NCBI RefSeq assembly: GCF_000297055.2 | Contig: NC_022357.1 | Location: 248,001 to 312,000, forward strand | DNA from: Sulfuricella denitrificans skB26 | GTDB taxonomy: Bacteria > Pseudomonadota > Gammaproteobacteria > Burkholderiales > Sulfuricellaceae | Length of the DNA: 64,000 bases | Direction of reading: 5' to 3' | Shown: positions 53,579 through 62,417 of the stretch, one piece after another | How the letters are laid out: the number at the start of each line of letters is the position of its first letter | How positions within the stretch are numbered: the stretch's first letter is position 1 | Notes under the pieces: generated by a model | Told to the model about the DNA's origin: nothing | The model's database searches: none | Seen by the model: the letters and a program-made list of their open reading frames with translations, nothing else | Made by a program: the position numbers and the translations under genes

Positions 53579-53848
53579 AGAAGCTGCCTCAAAAAATAGC
53601 ATGGATGCGACTATGGCATTTGGCCCTCCGGCGCGAAGCAGTGAAGCGCCGTTTGGTTATTCCAAACAAGTGAGCCGCGACAAAGCCGGAGGGCCAAATG
53701 CCGACGTCCCGAAGGGTTGCTGCCAGAAAGGCCGGCAGCGTTGTTCCACTCCTTGGCATCGTAGACGCAGCTACGGCCGGCGTCGCGCGCCTAGCTGCCA
53801 GCCTTTCTGGCAGCAACGCATCCCATGATATTTATTGAGGCAGCTTCT
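53579..53848. repeat. 270-bp nested palindromic element
   Basis: Outer 14-bp inverted repeats AGAAGCTGCCTCAA (53579-53592, complement at 53835-53848) enclose two large stem-loops. The first has 17-bp arms GCATTTGGCCCTCCGGC (53616-53632 and 53685-53701) with a small inner hairpin; the second has 16-bp arms GTTGCTGCCAGAAAGG (53716-53731 and 53802-53817). No gene is supported inside. It resembles a non-autonomous transposable element or structured repeat between phoB and ubiE. Confidence 0.75.
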
Positions 53849-53899
53849 TAAGTCGGTTATGATTTCCACTTTACAATTGAGTCGCTTCTCCTGAACAGC

Positions 53900-54634
53900 A
53901 TGGAAAAAACCACCCATTTCGGTTTTCAGACCGTCGAGGAATCACAAAAAGCGAAGAAGGTCGCGGAAGTATTCCATTCCGTGGCTCAGCGCTACGACCT
54001 GATGAACGATCTGATGTCAGCCGGGCTACACCGGCTGTGGAAGCATTTCACCATCGAACAAAGCGGCACACGTGAAGGCAGCCGGGTGCTTGACATCGCC
54101 GGCGGCAGCGGCGACCTGGCACGCGCCTTTGCCAAGCGCGTCGGCAACAGCGGACAGGTAATCCTCACCGACATCAACAGCTCGATGCTTGGGGTCGGCC
54201 GCGACCGACTGCTGGACGATGGTATCGTTCCCCTGGCGGCACAGTGCGACGGCGAAAAGCTGCCTTTCCCGAGCAACCATTTCGACTGTGTCACCGTCGC
54301 CTTTGGCCTGCGCAATATGACCCACAAGGATGCCGCGCTGCAAGAGATGTACCGTGTCCTGCGCCCCGGCGGACGGCTTTTGGTGCTGGAATTCTCCAAG
54401 ATATGGAAACCGCTGCAACCCCTGTATGATGTGTACTCGTTCAAGGCACTGCCCGCAATGGGCAAGCTGGTGACGGACGACTCGGAAAGCTATCGTTACC
54501 TCGCCGAATCCATCCGCATGCACCCCGGACAGGAAGAACTGAAGCAGATGATGGAACAGGCAGGCTTCGAGCGTGTCGAATATTTCAATCTGAGCGCAGG
54601 CGTTGTCGCTCTGCACAAAGGTTACAAGTTTTAG
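53900..54634 (+). CDS. ubiE: Ubiquinone/menaquinone C-methyltransferase UbiE
   Basis: A 244-residue SAM methyltransferase with the UbiE signatures [17 protein letters not shown] and [16 protein letters not shown], plus motif [13 protein letters not shown]. It C-methylates the benzoquinone ring in ubiquinone synthesis. It heads the group ubiE, Tim44-like, ubiJ, ubiB. Confidence 0.95.
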   Translation: MEKTTHFGFQTVEESQKAKKVAEVFHSVAQRYDLMNDLMSAGLHRLWKHFTIEQSGTREGSRVLDIAGGSGDLARAFAKRVGNSGQVILTDINSSMLGVGRDRLLDDGIVPLAAQCDGEKLPFPSNHFDCVTVAFGLRNMTHKDAALQEMYRVLRPGGRLLVLEFSKIWKPLQPLYDVYSFKALPAMGKLVTDDSESYRYLAESIRMHPGQEELKQMMEQAGFERVEYFNLSAGVVALHKGYKF

Positions 54635-54701
54635 TCGGCAGGTCGGCCTTCAGCCCGACCTGGAATCTGACATAGCTGAATTATCAATGGAGGTTTCCGT
54701 G

Positions 54702-55523
54702 AGTAAATTTTTCACCCTGTTTTTCGTTGCGTTGATCAGCTTTGGCCTGACTGCGCACGATGCTGACGCCAGGCGTTTGGGTGGCGGCACCAGTTTCGGC
54801 AAACAGCGCACGACCACATCCCAGCAGACGGCAACACCGCCAAAGCCGGCGCAAGCTCCTGCTGCGGCCCCGGCTGGCGGCAACAAATGGCTTGGCCCAT
54901 TGGCTGGTTTGGCAGCGGGTGGGCTGCTCGCCTCCATGTTCATGGGTGGTGGCCTGGGCGGCGGCATCGGCAACATCCTGATGATCCTCGCCCTGGTTGG
55001 CGGCGTATTTTTCATCATTCGCATGCTGAAGAAGCCACAGCCGCAACCGGTTCAATACGCCGGTCACACTGAACGATCGGTTGTGACCGACATGGCCGAG
55101 CCTGTTGGCTCTGCCGCGCCCGCCGCAGCGATGCAGGCCGGCAGCACCCGTCCGGCCTGGTTCGAGGATGAACCCTTCCTGCGCGAAGCCAAGAAGCAGT
55201 TCCTCCGCCTGCAGGACGCCAACGACCGCGGCGACATCAACGACATCCGCGAGTACGTCACGCCGGAAATGTATGCCGAAATCAGCATGCAAATTCAGGA
55301 ACGCAACGGCCAGGCAAACAAAACCGAAGTGGTGACGCTCAACGCCGACATCGCCGATGTGGTCACCGAAGGCGACTTGGTGATCGCCAGCGTGCGCTAC
55401 TCCGGCATGATCCGCGAAGAAGCCAATGGCCCGGCGGCAGCCTTCAGCGAAATCTGGCACATCCAGAAATCCCAGTCATTGCCCAACGCAACCTGGTTTA
55501 TTTCAGGCATACAGCAGGTTTAA
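54702..55523 (+). CDS. Tim44-domain membrane protein
   Basis: About 273 residues starting with GTG at 54702, which has GGAGG five bases upstream; an ATG at 54690 is in frame but overlaps that ribosome binding site. A signal anchor (FFTLFFVALISFGLTAHDADA) is followed by a Gly/Ala/Pro-rich stretch with two membrane segments (LGPLAGLAAGGLLASMFMGGGL and IGNILMILALVGGVFFIIRML) and a C-terminal Tim44-like domain (LREAKKQFLRLQDANDRGD to the end). The family is common next to ubi genes in Betaproteobacteria; its role is unclear. Confidence 0.85.
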   Translation, partial: SKFFTLFFVALISFGLTAHDADARRLGGGTSFGKQRTTTSQQTATPPKPAQAPAAAPAGGNKWLGPLAGLAAGGLLASMFMGGGLGGGIGNILMILALVGGVFFIIRMLKKPQPQPVQYAGHTERSVVTDMAEPVGSAAPAAAMQAGSTRPAWFEDEPFLREAKKQFLRLQDANDRGDINDIREYVTPEMYAEISMQIQERNGQANKTEVVTLNADIADVVTEGDLVIASVRYSGMIREEANGPAAAFSEIWHIQKSQSLPNATWFISGIQQV

Positions 55524-55583
55524 CCCCTCTCCTCAATCCTCTACCGCCAGCGGGAGAGGAGGCAAACGAGAAAGAAGCTTGTT

Positions 55584-56198
55584 TTGACCCAATTGATTTC
55601 TGAAACGCCGAGCAAACGGCCCGGCAGCGCAGTTTCGGCCTTGCCAGAAACTGCGCTGGCCGGGCTTCTCAATCATCTCCTCAGCCAGCACTCCTGGGCG
55701 ATGGCACGTCTGCGCCCGCATGCCGGTAAAACCCTGCAACTGCGACTACCGCTGACATCTGCCTCTTTTACCATCCAGGACGACGGCAGCTTCACACTCG
55801 CCGTGCCGGGCGCACAGGCAGACGCCACGCTGACCCCCAACCCCCTGGCTTGGCTGATCTCCTCGGATGCACGCTTCATCGCCGGCGGGGAAGATGCCGC
55901 TCTGGCCAAGGAGCTCGCAGATACCCTGGGCAAAATGCGCTGGGATGCAGAAGAAGACTTGAGCCGCGTGCTCGGCGATATTGCCGCGCACAAGCTGGTT
56001 TCCACCGTAGCCGATGTACTCGAGTGGCACAGGAACGCCGCTGAAACCATCGCCAAGTCCTGGGCCGAGCACTGGCAGGAGGAAAGCCCAATGCTGGCCC
56101 AACCCGAGCAGGTGCATGCCTTCTTCAAGGAAGTGGGTGAAATGCATGACCGGGTGGAACAACTGGAACAAAAAATAAAACAACTCTCAGCTAAGTAA
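55584..56198 (+). CDS. ubiJ: Ubiquinone biosynthesis accessory factor UbiJ
   Basis: A 204-residue SCP2-domain protein ([20 protein letters not shown], then [14 protein letters not shown]) with a C-terminal coiled coil ([13 protein letters not shown]). A TTG start at 55584 is assumed. UbiJ is known to bind ubiquinone intermediates and to work with UbiK in the Ubi metabolon. Its stop overlaps the ubiB start by one base (TAATG). Confidence 0.9.
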   Translation: MTQLISETPSKRPGSAVSALPETALAGLLNHLLSQHSWAMARLRPHAGKTLQLRLPLTSASFTIQDDGSFTLAVPGAQADATLTPNPLAWLISSDARFIAGGEDAALAKELADTLGKMRWDAEEDLSRVLGDIAAHKLVSTVADVLEWHRNAAETIAKSWAEHWQEESPMLAQPEQVHAFFKEVGEMHDRVEQLEQKIKQLSAK

Positions 56199-57742
56199 TG
56201 AAACTCCTGCGTCTCGCCAAAATTATCTATGTCACCCTGCGCTTCGGCCTGGAAGAATTCATCCTCGGTCATGAGCGCTTCCGCTGGCTGCGGCCGCTGG
56301 TCATGGTTGCGCTGTTCTGGCGACCGCTTGACGAGCCGCGGGCAGTCAGGCTGCGCCAGGCGCTCGAAGCGCTCGGGCCGATCTTCGTCAAGTTCGGCCA
56401 GGTGCTCTCCACCCGGCGCGACCTGATTCCTGCCGACATCGCCGACGAGCTCGCCAGATTGCAGGACCGAGTGCCGCCGTTCGCGCCAGAAATCGCCCTG
56501 GCGGCGATAGAAAAAGCTTACGGTAAGCCTGCCGGTGAGGTGTTTGCTGAATTCGACCCGGTGCCGGTGGCCTCTGCGTCCGTCGCCCAGGTTCACTTCG
56601 CCCGGCTAAAAGATGGGCGCGAGGCGGCAGTAAAAATCCTGCGTCCTGCCATCGCCCACGTCATCGCCCACGACGTTGCGCTGCTCTATGCCGGTGCCAG
56701 CCTGGTCGAGTCCCTGTGGGAGGACGGCAAGCGTCTGCGCCCGCGCGAGGTGGTGGCAGAATTCGAGAAACACCTTGAGGACGAGCTTGACTTGATGCGC
56801 GAGGCCGCCAACGGCAGCCAGTTGCGGCGCAATTTCCAGGATTCCGACCTGCTGCTGGTGCCGGAAATCTATTGGGACTGGTGCCATACCAGCGTGATGG
56901 TGATGGAACGCATGGCCGGCACGCCGATCAGCCAGGTCGATGCTTTGCGAGCGCAGGGCATCGACATCCCCAAACTCGCTCGGGAGGGGGTGACGATCTT
57001 CTTTACCCAGGTGTTCCGCGACGGTTTCTTTCATGCCGACATGCACCCCGGCAACATCCTGGTCAGTCCGGACGGGCGCTACATCGCACTCGATTTCGGC
57101 ATCATGAGCACCCTCACCGACAGCGACAAGAACTACCTGGCGCAGAACTTCCTCGCCTTCTTCAAGCGTGATTACAAGCGCGTTGCCCTGGCCCACATCG
57201 AGTCCGGCTGGGCGCCGCCGCAAACCCGCGTGGACGAGTTCGAGGCGGCGATTCGCGCGGTGTGCGAGCCGATCTTCGACCGTCCGCTCAAGGAAATTTC
57301 CTTCGGACGCTTCCTGTTGCGCCTGTTTCAGACCTCGCGCCGTTTCGGTGTAGTGATCCAGCCGCAACTGGTGATGCTGCAGAAAACCTTCCTCAACATC
57401 GAAGGACTGGGGCGTCAGCTCGACCCTGACCTCGATCTGTGGCAAACCGCGCTGCCTTTCCTGGATCGCTGGATGAACGAACAACTCGGCTGGCGCGGCC
57501 TGATCAGAACCATCAAGACTGAAGCGCCGCAATGGGGAACCCTGTTACCTCAGTTGCCGCGCCTGGTGCATCGCGCCTTGAGCCACGCAGGGGATAGCGA
57601 AGTTCAGCAACTCCGCGAAGAGTTGCGCGCGCGGGACGCGCGCGAACGGCGCTGGATGATGGTGATTGCCGTATTGTTGGCACTGGTGCTGCTGGGACAG
57701 TTGCTGCCGTGGCTCAGCCTGTTGTTGCCCGAATCCTACTAA
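56198..57742 (+). CDS. ubiB: Ubiquinone biosynthesis regulatory kinase-like protein UbiB
   Basis: A 514-residue ABC1/UbiB atypical kinase. The KxGQ motif is [16 protein letters not shown] (about residues 63-78), the A-rich loop is [17 protein letters not shown], and the catalytic and metal-binding region is [13 protein letters not shown] then IALDFGIMS. Two C-terminal membrane helices anchor it ([25 protein letters not shown]). Needed for efficient ubiquinone synthesis. Last gene of the ubiE-to-ubiB group. Confidence 0.95.
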   Translation: MKLLRLAKIIYVTLRFGLEEFILGHERFRWLRPLVMVALFWRPLDEPRAVRLRQALEALGPIFVKFGQVLSTRRDLIPADIADELARLQDRVPPFAPEIALAAIEKAYGKPAGEVFAEFDPVPVASASVAQVHFARLKDGREAAVKILRPAIAHVIAHDVALLYAGASLVESLWEDGKRLRPREVVAEFEKHLEDELDLMREAANGSQLRRNFQDSDLLLVPEIYWDWCHTSVMVMERMAGTPISQVDALRAQGIDIPKLAREGVTIFFTQVFRDGFFHADMHPGNILVSPDGRYIALDFGIMSTLTDSDKNYLAQNFLAFFKRDYKRVALAHIESGWAPPQTRVDEFEAAIRAVCEPIFDRPLKEISFGRFLLRLFQTSRRFGVVIQPQLVMLQKTFLNIEGLGRQLDPDLDLWQTALPFLDRWMNEQLGWRGLIRTIKTEAPQWGTLLPQLPRLVHRALSHAGDSEVQQLREELRARDARERRWMMVIAVLLALVLLGQLLPWLSLLLPESY

Positions 57743-57777
57743 ACTCGTTTTACCTGCTTATACCCGATTGGTTTGGC

Positions 57778-59007
57778 TTAACCCGCCGCTAGCCAGGCCA
57801 ACACCCCCAAGCCTGCGGCACGGCCACTTGCGAAACAGCCAGTAAGCAGATAGCCCCCGGTCGGCGCCTCCCAGTCCAGCATCTCACCCGCACAGAACAC
57901 GCCCGGCAAGGAACGGATCATCAAGCGCTCGTCGAGCGCCTCGAACGTAACGCCACCTGCACTGCTGATCGCCTCATCGAGCGGCCGCGGCGCAATCAGC
58001 CGCACTGGAAGTGCCTTGATCGCCGCCCCCAAGCGGGCCGGGTCAGCGTAGTCCGGCGCCGGTACGCACTCACGCAACAGGCCGGCCTTCACTCCCTTGA
58101 TCCCCAACCGGCTTTGCAAGTGGCTGGCCATCGACCGCGAACCCCTCGGTCGCGCCAGCTCTGCGATTACGAATGGTAGTTCCCTGTCGGGAAGCAGATC
58201 GAGATAAATTACCGCGGCGCCTGCGCTCTCGATCTCGTCGCGCAGACGGGCAGACAACGCATAGATCAGGCTGCCTTCGACACCGGTCGCCGTGACCATG
58301 AATTCGCCCTGCTTGCGAATCGTGGCGCCTTCTTGATTCGTGAAAGTCACCACTACCGACTTCAAGGGATGGCCGGCGAAGCGGGTTTGAAAGTGCTCGC
58401 TCCAGCTGACATTGAAACCACAGTTGGAGGGGCGCAGAGCCGCGACGGGAATGCCTTGCTGCTCAAGCAGCGGCACCCACGCGCCATTCGAGCCAAGGCG
58501 CGCCCAGCTGCCGCCTCCCAGCGCCAGCACCACCGCATCACTTCGCACCGAAATGTCTCCATCCGGTGATGAGAAGCTTAGCGCGCCATCCTCGTTCCAG
58601 CCCTGCCAGCGATGCCGCATATGAAAGCGAACACCGGCTGCGCGCAAGCGGTGCAGCCATGCACGCAGCAACGGCGCTGCTTTCATTTCGGTAGGGAATA
58701 CGCGACCGGAGGTGCCGATAAAGGTCTCGACCCCAATCTCATGCACCCACAGTCGCAAGGCTTCAGGCCCGAATGTTTTTAACCAGGGCTCGACCTGCGC
58801 GCGACGCGCGCCGTAACGCGACAGGAAAAGCTCGGACGCCTCAGAGTGAGTGATGTTCAAGCCACCTTTGCCGGCCAGTAGAAACTTGCGCCCCACGGAG
58901 GGCATGGCATCGTAGAGATCGACCTGTACGCCGTTCTGGGTCAATATTTCCGCCGCCATCAGTCCGGCAGGGCCGCCGCCGATGACCGAGACAGGCCGGC
59001 TGTTCAG
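57778..59007 (-). CDS. Flavoprotein of the YhiN/PP_4765 type (TIGR03862-like), 5' end disturbed
   Basis: A protein of about 400 residues in the BaiN/YhiN-like flavoprotein superfamily. The FAD-binding GGGPAGLMAAE lies upstream of the first ATG (58959), so that ATG cannot be the true start. The open frame reaches further upstream (SLNSRPVSVIGGGPAG) but contains no ATG, GTG or TTG; CTG at 59007 is the nearest candidate. Other landmarks are SVGRKFLLAGKGGLNITHSE, GRVFPTEMKAAPLLRAW and VFCAGEMLDWEAPTGGYLLTGCFASG. A higBA module lies directly upstream between 17-bp direct repeats, and the outer repeat is fused to SVAIIGGGP codons, so the original 5' end was probably displaced. It may be a pseudogene. 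Confidence 0.8.
   Translation of the reverse strand: MNSRPVSVIGGGPAGLMAAEILTQNGVQVDLYDAMPSVGRKFLLAGKGGLNITHSEASELFLSRYGARRAQVEPWLKTFGPEALRLWVHEIGVETFIGTSGRVFPTEMKAAPLLRAWLHRLRAAGVRFHMRHRWQGWNEDGALSFSSPDGDISVRSDAVVLALGGGSWARLGSNGAWVPLLEQQGIPVAALRPSNCGFNVSWSEHFQTRFAGHPLKSVVVTFTNQEGATIRKQGEFMVTATGVEGSLIYALSARLRDEIESAGAAVIYLDLLPDRELPFVIAELARPRGSRSMASHLQSRLGIKGVKAGLLRECVPAPDYADPARLGAAIKALPVRLIAPRPLDEAISSAGGVTFEALDERLMIRSLPGVFCAGEMLDWEAPTGGYLLTGCFASGRAAGLGVLAWLAAG
58969..58985. repeat. 17-bp direct repeat bounding higBA module, left copy
   Basis: AGGGCCGCCGCCGATGA, part of the coding sequence for the glycine-rich FAD motif of the flavoprotein gene. Identical to 59680-59696. Confidence 0.8.
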
Positions 59008-59012
59008 GCTTT

Positions 59013-59318
59013 TTATGCTGCAACCCGTTGAAAAACTCGAATACGAGGCGCAATTTTGTCTGTGAGATTGCGCGTTGCTATCCGCATGTCGTACTCGCTT
59101 TGCAGGTTTAGCCAGAAACGTGGCTCCATTCCGAAGAATATTCCGAGACGCAACGCAGTGTCGGCAGTAACAGGCCGTGATCCGTTGACAATATCACTAA
59201 TACGGCTAGGCGAAACATCAATGTCAGCAGCCAGTTGTCTGGCTGTAATTCCCATAGGCTTCATGAAATCCTCAAGGAGAATTTCGCCGGGGTGAATCTC
59301 TTCAAGCAGTTTTGTCAT
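59013..59318 (-). CDS. higA: HigA-family antitoxin
   Basis: About 101 residues from the ATG at 59318, which is preceded by GGAGTACAGGAA. The HTH region is PGEILLEDFMKPMGITARQL then ISDIVNGSRPVTADTALRL, the VapI/HigA pattern, ending with the conserved EPRFWLNLQSEYDMRIA. It neutralises HigB and represses the operon. It follows higB by 25 bases, the toxin-first order typical of higBA. Confidence 0.9.
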   Translation of the reverse strand: MTKLLEEIHPGEILLEDFMKPMGITARQLAADIDVSPSRISDIVNGSRPVTADTALRLGIFFGMEPRFWLNLQSEYDMRIATRNLTDKIAPRIRVFQRVAA

Positions 59319-59343
59319 TTCCTGTACTCCTCTAAATTCCCAT

Positions 59344-59622
59344 TCAGTGATAATCAACAATTTCCACACTATGGGCGCCATCCTCCTGCCACACGAAGCA
59401 CACCCGCCATTGATCGTTGACACGAATGCTGTGTTGACTCTTGCGGTCGTCTTTCAACGCTTCCAAGCGGTTCCCTGGAGGCACTTGCAAGCTGTTCAGC
59501 TCGGTGGCAGCATGCAGTTGAAGCAGCTTGCGACGTGCAACCCGTTCGATGTTCTTGAACCGGGGTACGTCCTGGCTATGGAATAGCGCCTCGGTATCGG
59601 AGCAGGCGAATGAATGAATCAT
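59344..59622 (-). CDS. higB: HigB-family toxin
   Basis: A 92-residue RelE/HigB-type mRNA interferase, with IERVARRKLLQLHAATELNSL, PPGNRLEALKDDRKSQHSIRVN and WRVCFVWQEDGAHSVEIVDYH, the complete family pattern. The first gene of the higBA operon. The module sits between 17-bp direct repeats in front of the flavoprotein gene. Confidence 0.92.
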   Translation of the reverse strand: MIHSFACSDTEALFHSQDVPRFKNIERVARRKLLQLHAATELNSLQVPPGNRLEALKDDRKSQHSIRVNDQWRVCFVWQEDGAHSVEIVDYH

Positions 59623-59679
59623 GGTTAATGATATTCCGTGGTGCGGAACCTGTCAAATGGAATAAAGCGGGACGCACAG

Positions 59680-59696
59680 AGGGCCGCCGCCGATGA
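59680..59696. repeat. 17-bp direct repeat bounding higBA module, right copy
   Basis: AGGGCCGCCGCCGATGA, same orientation as 58969-58985. On the minus strand it continues a frame reading SVAIIGGGP, the expected start of a flavoprotein of this family, and is then interrupted by the higB promoter region. Confidence 0.8.
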
Positions 59697-59718
59697 TCGC
59701 CACCGATCGGGGCGAACG

Positions 59719-60051
59719 CTAGCGATCAGTCATGCCGCAGGGGTGGCGGTCCGCCCCACATCGGTGGAACTCGCCGAGGGGCCGATTAAAGGTATATTCA
59801 GCGGGCCTGACAATCATCTCCTGAGCCGAAGCCCCTGCATTGCCGCCGGGGAGGGTAAAGGGCAGCGCCACCACCGTCAGCACTGTACCAATAATCGTGG
59901 CAGCCAAACCGAGTGGCCGCACCACCACCAGATCCACCACCATATCCGTGGCCTTGTCGCCAGTCACGGGTTCGTTATTTTCAGCGGTTGCAGAGAGAGG
60001 TGTGACAGCAAATATCAGTGCAATCAAGAATGCTTTCAATTTCTTGCTCAT
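59719..60051 (-). CDS. Conserved hypothetical exported protein
   Basis: About 110 residues from the ATG at 60051, which starts a signal peptide (KLKAFLIALIFAVTPLSATA). The mature part has DMVVDLVVVRPLGLAATIIGTVLTVVALPFTL, a membrane-like segment, and a tail YTFNRPLGEF. Small proteins with this RPLG...RPLG pattern are common in gammaproteobacteria and betaproteobacteria; no function is known. Confidence 0.7.
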   Translation of the reverse strand: MSKKLKAFLIALIFAVTPLSATAENNEPVTGDKATDMVVDLVVVRPLGLAATIIGTVLTVVALPFTLPGGNAGASAQEMIVRPAEYTFNRPLGEFHRCGADRHPCGMTDR

Positions 60052-60119
60052 TATTACTGTGCTCCTGTCATAATTCACACCGTACTAATCAGCAAACCAT
60101 TGGGTTAAACGGTGGCACC

Positions 60120-60374
60120 CTACGCGGACTTGGCAACCAAAGGGAATTGGCTAGGATTGCGAATGGACTCAACAGCCAGATCAACATCAAGTAGCGGCCA
60201 GTAGAGATGGTTGGGGGTCGGCCATTCAATGGTAGTAATTTGTTCCAGAGTGGCCTGTTTGAACCAAGGAAACTCTGCGTAGGGGACAAAAAGCTCCTCG
60301 CTCTTCAAAAGCAGCCAGAACCCCTTGTTGGATGCCAACGAAACTTCGACCTCAGAAGTGGCTACGTCAAGCAT
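60120..60374 (-). CDS. DUF2442 protein
   Basis: About 84 residues from the ATG at 60374. The DUF2442 pattern is visible in LFVPYAEFPWFKQATLEQI and WPLLDVDLAVESI. It overlaps the DUF4160 gene by eight bases. DUF4160/DUF2442 pairs are regarded as toxin-antitoxin-like by context; DUF2442 would be the antitoxin partner. Confidence 0.78.
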   Translation of the reverse strand: MLDVATSEVEVSLASNKGFWLLLKSEELFVPYAEFPWFKQATLEQITTIEWPTPNHLYWPLLDVDLAVESIRNPSQFPLVAKSA

Positions 60375-60585
60375 GGGCGATCTCCTCATAATGATCCTGC
60401 ACCAATGACGATGCTTCATGGAGCTGCGTTTTTGAAAGTCCTTGATTCATCGCCAACTCAATCTGGGGTTCCAACCAGAACTTGGCTTCCCCGTCCGTAT
60501 GTGCGACGTGAACATGCATACGCGGCTCTTCGCGTGAAAAGAAGAAAAAACGAAATGCGCCTTGACGGAATACGGTGGGAGCCAT
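60367..60585 (-). CDS. DUF4160 protein
   Basis: About 72 residues from the ATG at 60585 (MAPTVFRQGAFRFFFFSREEPRMHVHV). The pattern FFSREEPRMHVHVAHTDGEAKFWLEP is the DUF4160 signature. The longer frame up to 60717 is unlikely to be coding. It is the first gene of a two-gene unit with the DUF2442 gene. Confidence 0.82.
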   Translation of the reverse strand: MAPTVFRQGAFRFFFFSREEPRMHVHVAHTDGEAKFWLEPQIELAMNQGLSKTQLHEASSLVQDHYEEIAHA

Positions 60586-60759
60586 ACGCAAATCATAGCA
60601 GTTTTGGCACCGGGAAGTCTTGGAAGGGCTAATGTTCAAATTGAGTGGAGCGCTGCTTTTGGCGCGTTCCACTCGAATGCGTGATTGCAAGACCGGACCC
60701 CACGACTTGATCAACAAGCCATTGAATCAAACAGGGGGTAAGCGCCCTGCGCGGGCTGG

Positions 60760-61176
60760 TTATGCGTCATCGTCGCGGGGGCCTACCCAGAAGAGAGGGT
60801 TGTGTGCAATTTCCCAAAGGTGACCATCCGGGTCTTTGAAATAGCCGGAGTACCCGCCCCAAAAGACCTTCTGTGCAGCCTTGACGAGCGTTGCTCCAGC
60901 CACAAGCGCCTGGCCCATGACTTTTTCCACTTCTTCTTTCGAAGAAACATTGTGGGAAAGCGTGAACCCTTCGAACCCATTTCCTTCAGGCGGAACAGTA
61001 GCGTCTTCGGCCAGGGCGTTACGAGAATACAAACCCAGCCAGCTGCCATTAAGTGTGAAGAACGCGACCTCGGGCGGCGACTCCATGCGCGGGAAGCCCA
61101 GTCCGGTCTCGTAGAATTTAACCGCTGCTGCGAGATCTCGAACCCCGAGGGTGATCATGCTGATGCGTGGCTTCAT
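60760..61176 (-). CDS. VOC-family (glyoxalase-like) protein
   Basis: A 138-residue VOC-fold protein. Two beta-alpha-beta-beta-beta modules are seen, starting ISMITLGVRDLAAAVKFYET and ending YSGYFKDPDGHLWEIAHNP, with the metal-binding Glu in LWEIAHNP. The specific substrate is unknown. It overlaps the 61173 gene by four bases. Confidence 0.85.
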   Translation of the reverse strand: MKPRISMITLGVRDLAAAVKFYETGLGFPRMESPPEVAFFTLNGSWLGLYSRNALAEDATVPPEGNGFEGFTLSHNVSSKEEVEKVMGQALVAGATLVKAAQKVFWGGYSGYFKDPDGHLWEIAHNPLFWVGPRDDDA

Positions 61177-62027
61177 CGCGCAGCGTCCGGTGGAATGATG
61201 GGTTGGGCTGCACTGGCTTCGGCTTCGCGAATACGTTGTTCGCTTGCCTTAGCAATAGCCTCCATGCCTGCCTTAACCTTGGTTGTCTCACGCTCAAGTA
61301 GCGCCTCGAATCCCTTCGGGTACTTTGTACGAACCAGAGCCTGCGTTACCCGGACAAAGAACGGCGGGTTCTTCATGAGAAGGTTGGCGACTGCAAATAG
61401 GCGAACAAGATCGTCATGCGCTTGAGTAAGGAACGGCCTAACTTGAACACATCGATCACGAGTTCGCCGCGCGTTTTCCAAGTAGTCACTCTCGGAGATG
61501 GTCTTTGAGATAAAGGCATCACGAATCTGACCGTACGCCCGATCTATGGTGGCCAACGATTCGTTCATTTTCTTGAGATCTGCATTCAACGAAGCCATCT
61601 CGTTAATGAGATCGAGATTCGTCAATCCGATCATTAGCTCCGTATCGATCTGGTACTGGTGGAAGACGTTCATATAGATTGGATGATTGCCGGAAGTCAA
61701 TCGAGTGTCGGTGAATACACCGATGCAATCGATTGCTATGTAGAGATTGTCACTTGTGGTGTTCAGGCAATCATTGAAATAGTGTTGGAGACGGACCAGG
61801 GATGTATGGTTCTTTTCTTTCCGGTCGTACCCCTTCTTCATTGCGTCACCGAAGCGGACAAACAAATACGCGAAAAAAGCGCCAGCGAAGGCTCCTACAA
61901 GAGCGCGGAAGGCTTCAAGGTCAGTAGCCTTCCAGGCGTCCCAAAACACCCAAGCTGCTGAGGACGCAGCGATGGCTGCGGCAACTGCAACGATTGCAAC
62001 GCCAAGCCCGAAGAGAATTGATGTCAT
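61173..62027 (-). CDS. Membrane-anchored helical protein
   Basis: A 284-residue protein with two N-terminal membrane segments (residues 5-29 and 40-60) and a long, charged helical cytoplasmic part with coiled-coil character (LINEMASLNADLKKMNESLATI). No family is recognised. It is upstream of and overlaps the VOC gene. Confidence 0.65.
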   Translation of the reverse strand: MTSILFGLGVAIVAVAAAIAASSAAWVFWDAWKATDLEAFRALVGAFAGAFFAYLFVRFGDAMKKGYDRKEKNHTSLVRLQHYFNDCLNTTSDNLYIAIDCIGVFTDTRLTSGNHPIYMNVFHQYQIDTELMIGLTNLDLINEMASLNADLKKMNESLATIDRAYGQIRDAFISKTISESDYLENARRTRDRCVQVRPFLTQAHDDLVRLFAVANLLMKNPPFFVRVTQALVRTKYPKGFEALLERETTKVKAGMEAIAKASEQRIREAEASAAQPIIPPDAAR

Positions 62028-62070
62028 GTGGTCATCGGTGCGACTGTTGTGAGGCCCAACACGGAGCTAA

Positions 62071-62096
62071 GGGACGGCGCGCTTTTGCGCCGTCCC
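62071..62096. other. Strong hairpin between two minus-strand genes
   Basis: GGGACGGCGC-GCTTTT-GCGCCGTCCC is a perfect ten-pair stem. There is no T-tract on either strand, so a Rho-independent terminator is possible but not shown. Confidence 0.5.
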
Positions 62097-62117
62097 GCTT
62101 GAGCGCAGGGTTAACGG

Positions 62118-62417
62118 TCACTTGTTGAGTGGCTGGCATGAGAATGGATTGAGACAACCCTGGCCGCCTGTTTCATTGCACGCATCCTTGTTAAGTGCTT
62201 CAGCAATAATCAAACAACTTTTCATGTCATCCATGAATCCGTGAACTGTGGCAACGTGATCATCCGGGTTGTTCCACTTGATCACCGCGTAATCAGCAGA
62301 ACCGCCAATTTTGTTTTTGTTAAAGAACTTCCTTGGCGCTTCCAAGTTGGATTCCTGCTCGCAGCCTGCCAGTAAGGCCACAATTGAAAACCCAATCAGT
62401 AATAAGCGAGTTGGCAT
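62118..62417 (-). CDS. Small lipoprotein
   Basis: A 99-residue protein with a lipoprotein signal peptide; the lipobox is LLAGC, with Cys19 as the lipidated residue. Four more cysteines in the mature part (SCLIIAEALNKDACNETGGQGCLNPFSC) could form two disulfides. Family unknown. Confidence 0.7.
   Translation of the reverse strand: MPTRLLLIGFSIVALLAGCEQESNLEAPRKFFNKNKIGGSADYAVIKWNNPDDHVATVHGFMDDMKSCLIIAEALNKDACNETGGQGCLNPFSCQPLNK

Noticed and set aside
57778-59007. Flavoprotein gene as a second Tn7-type target (yhiN is the site of Tn6230-type elements)
   Set aside because: The insertion next to it carries only higBA, has 17-bp rather than 5-bp repeats, and has no tns genes or matching ends.
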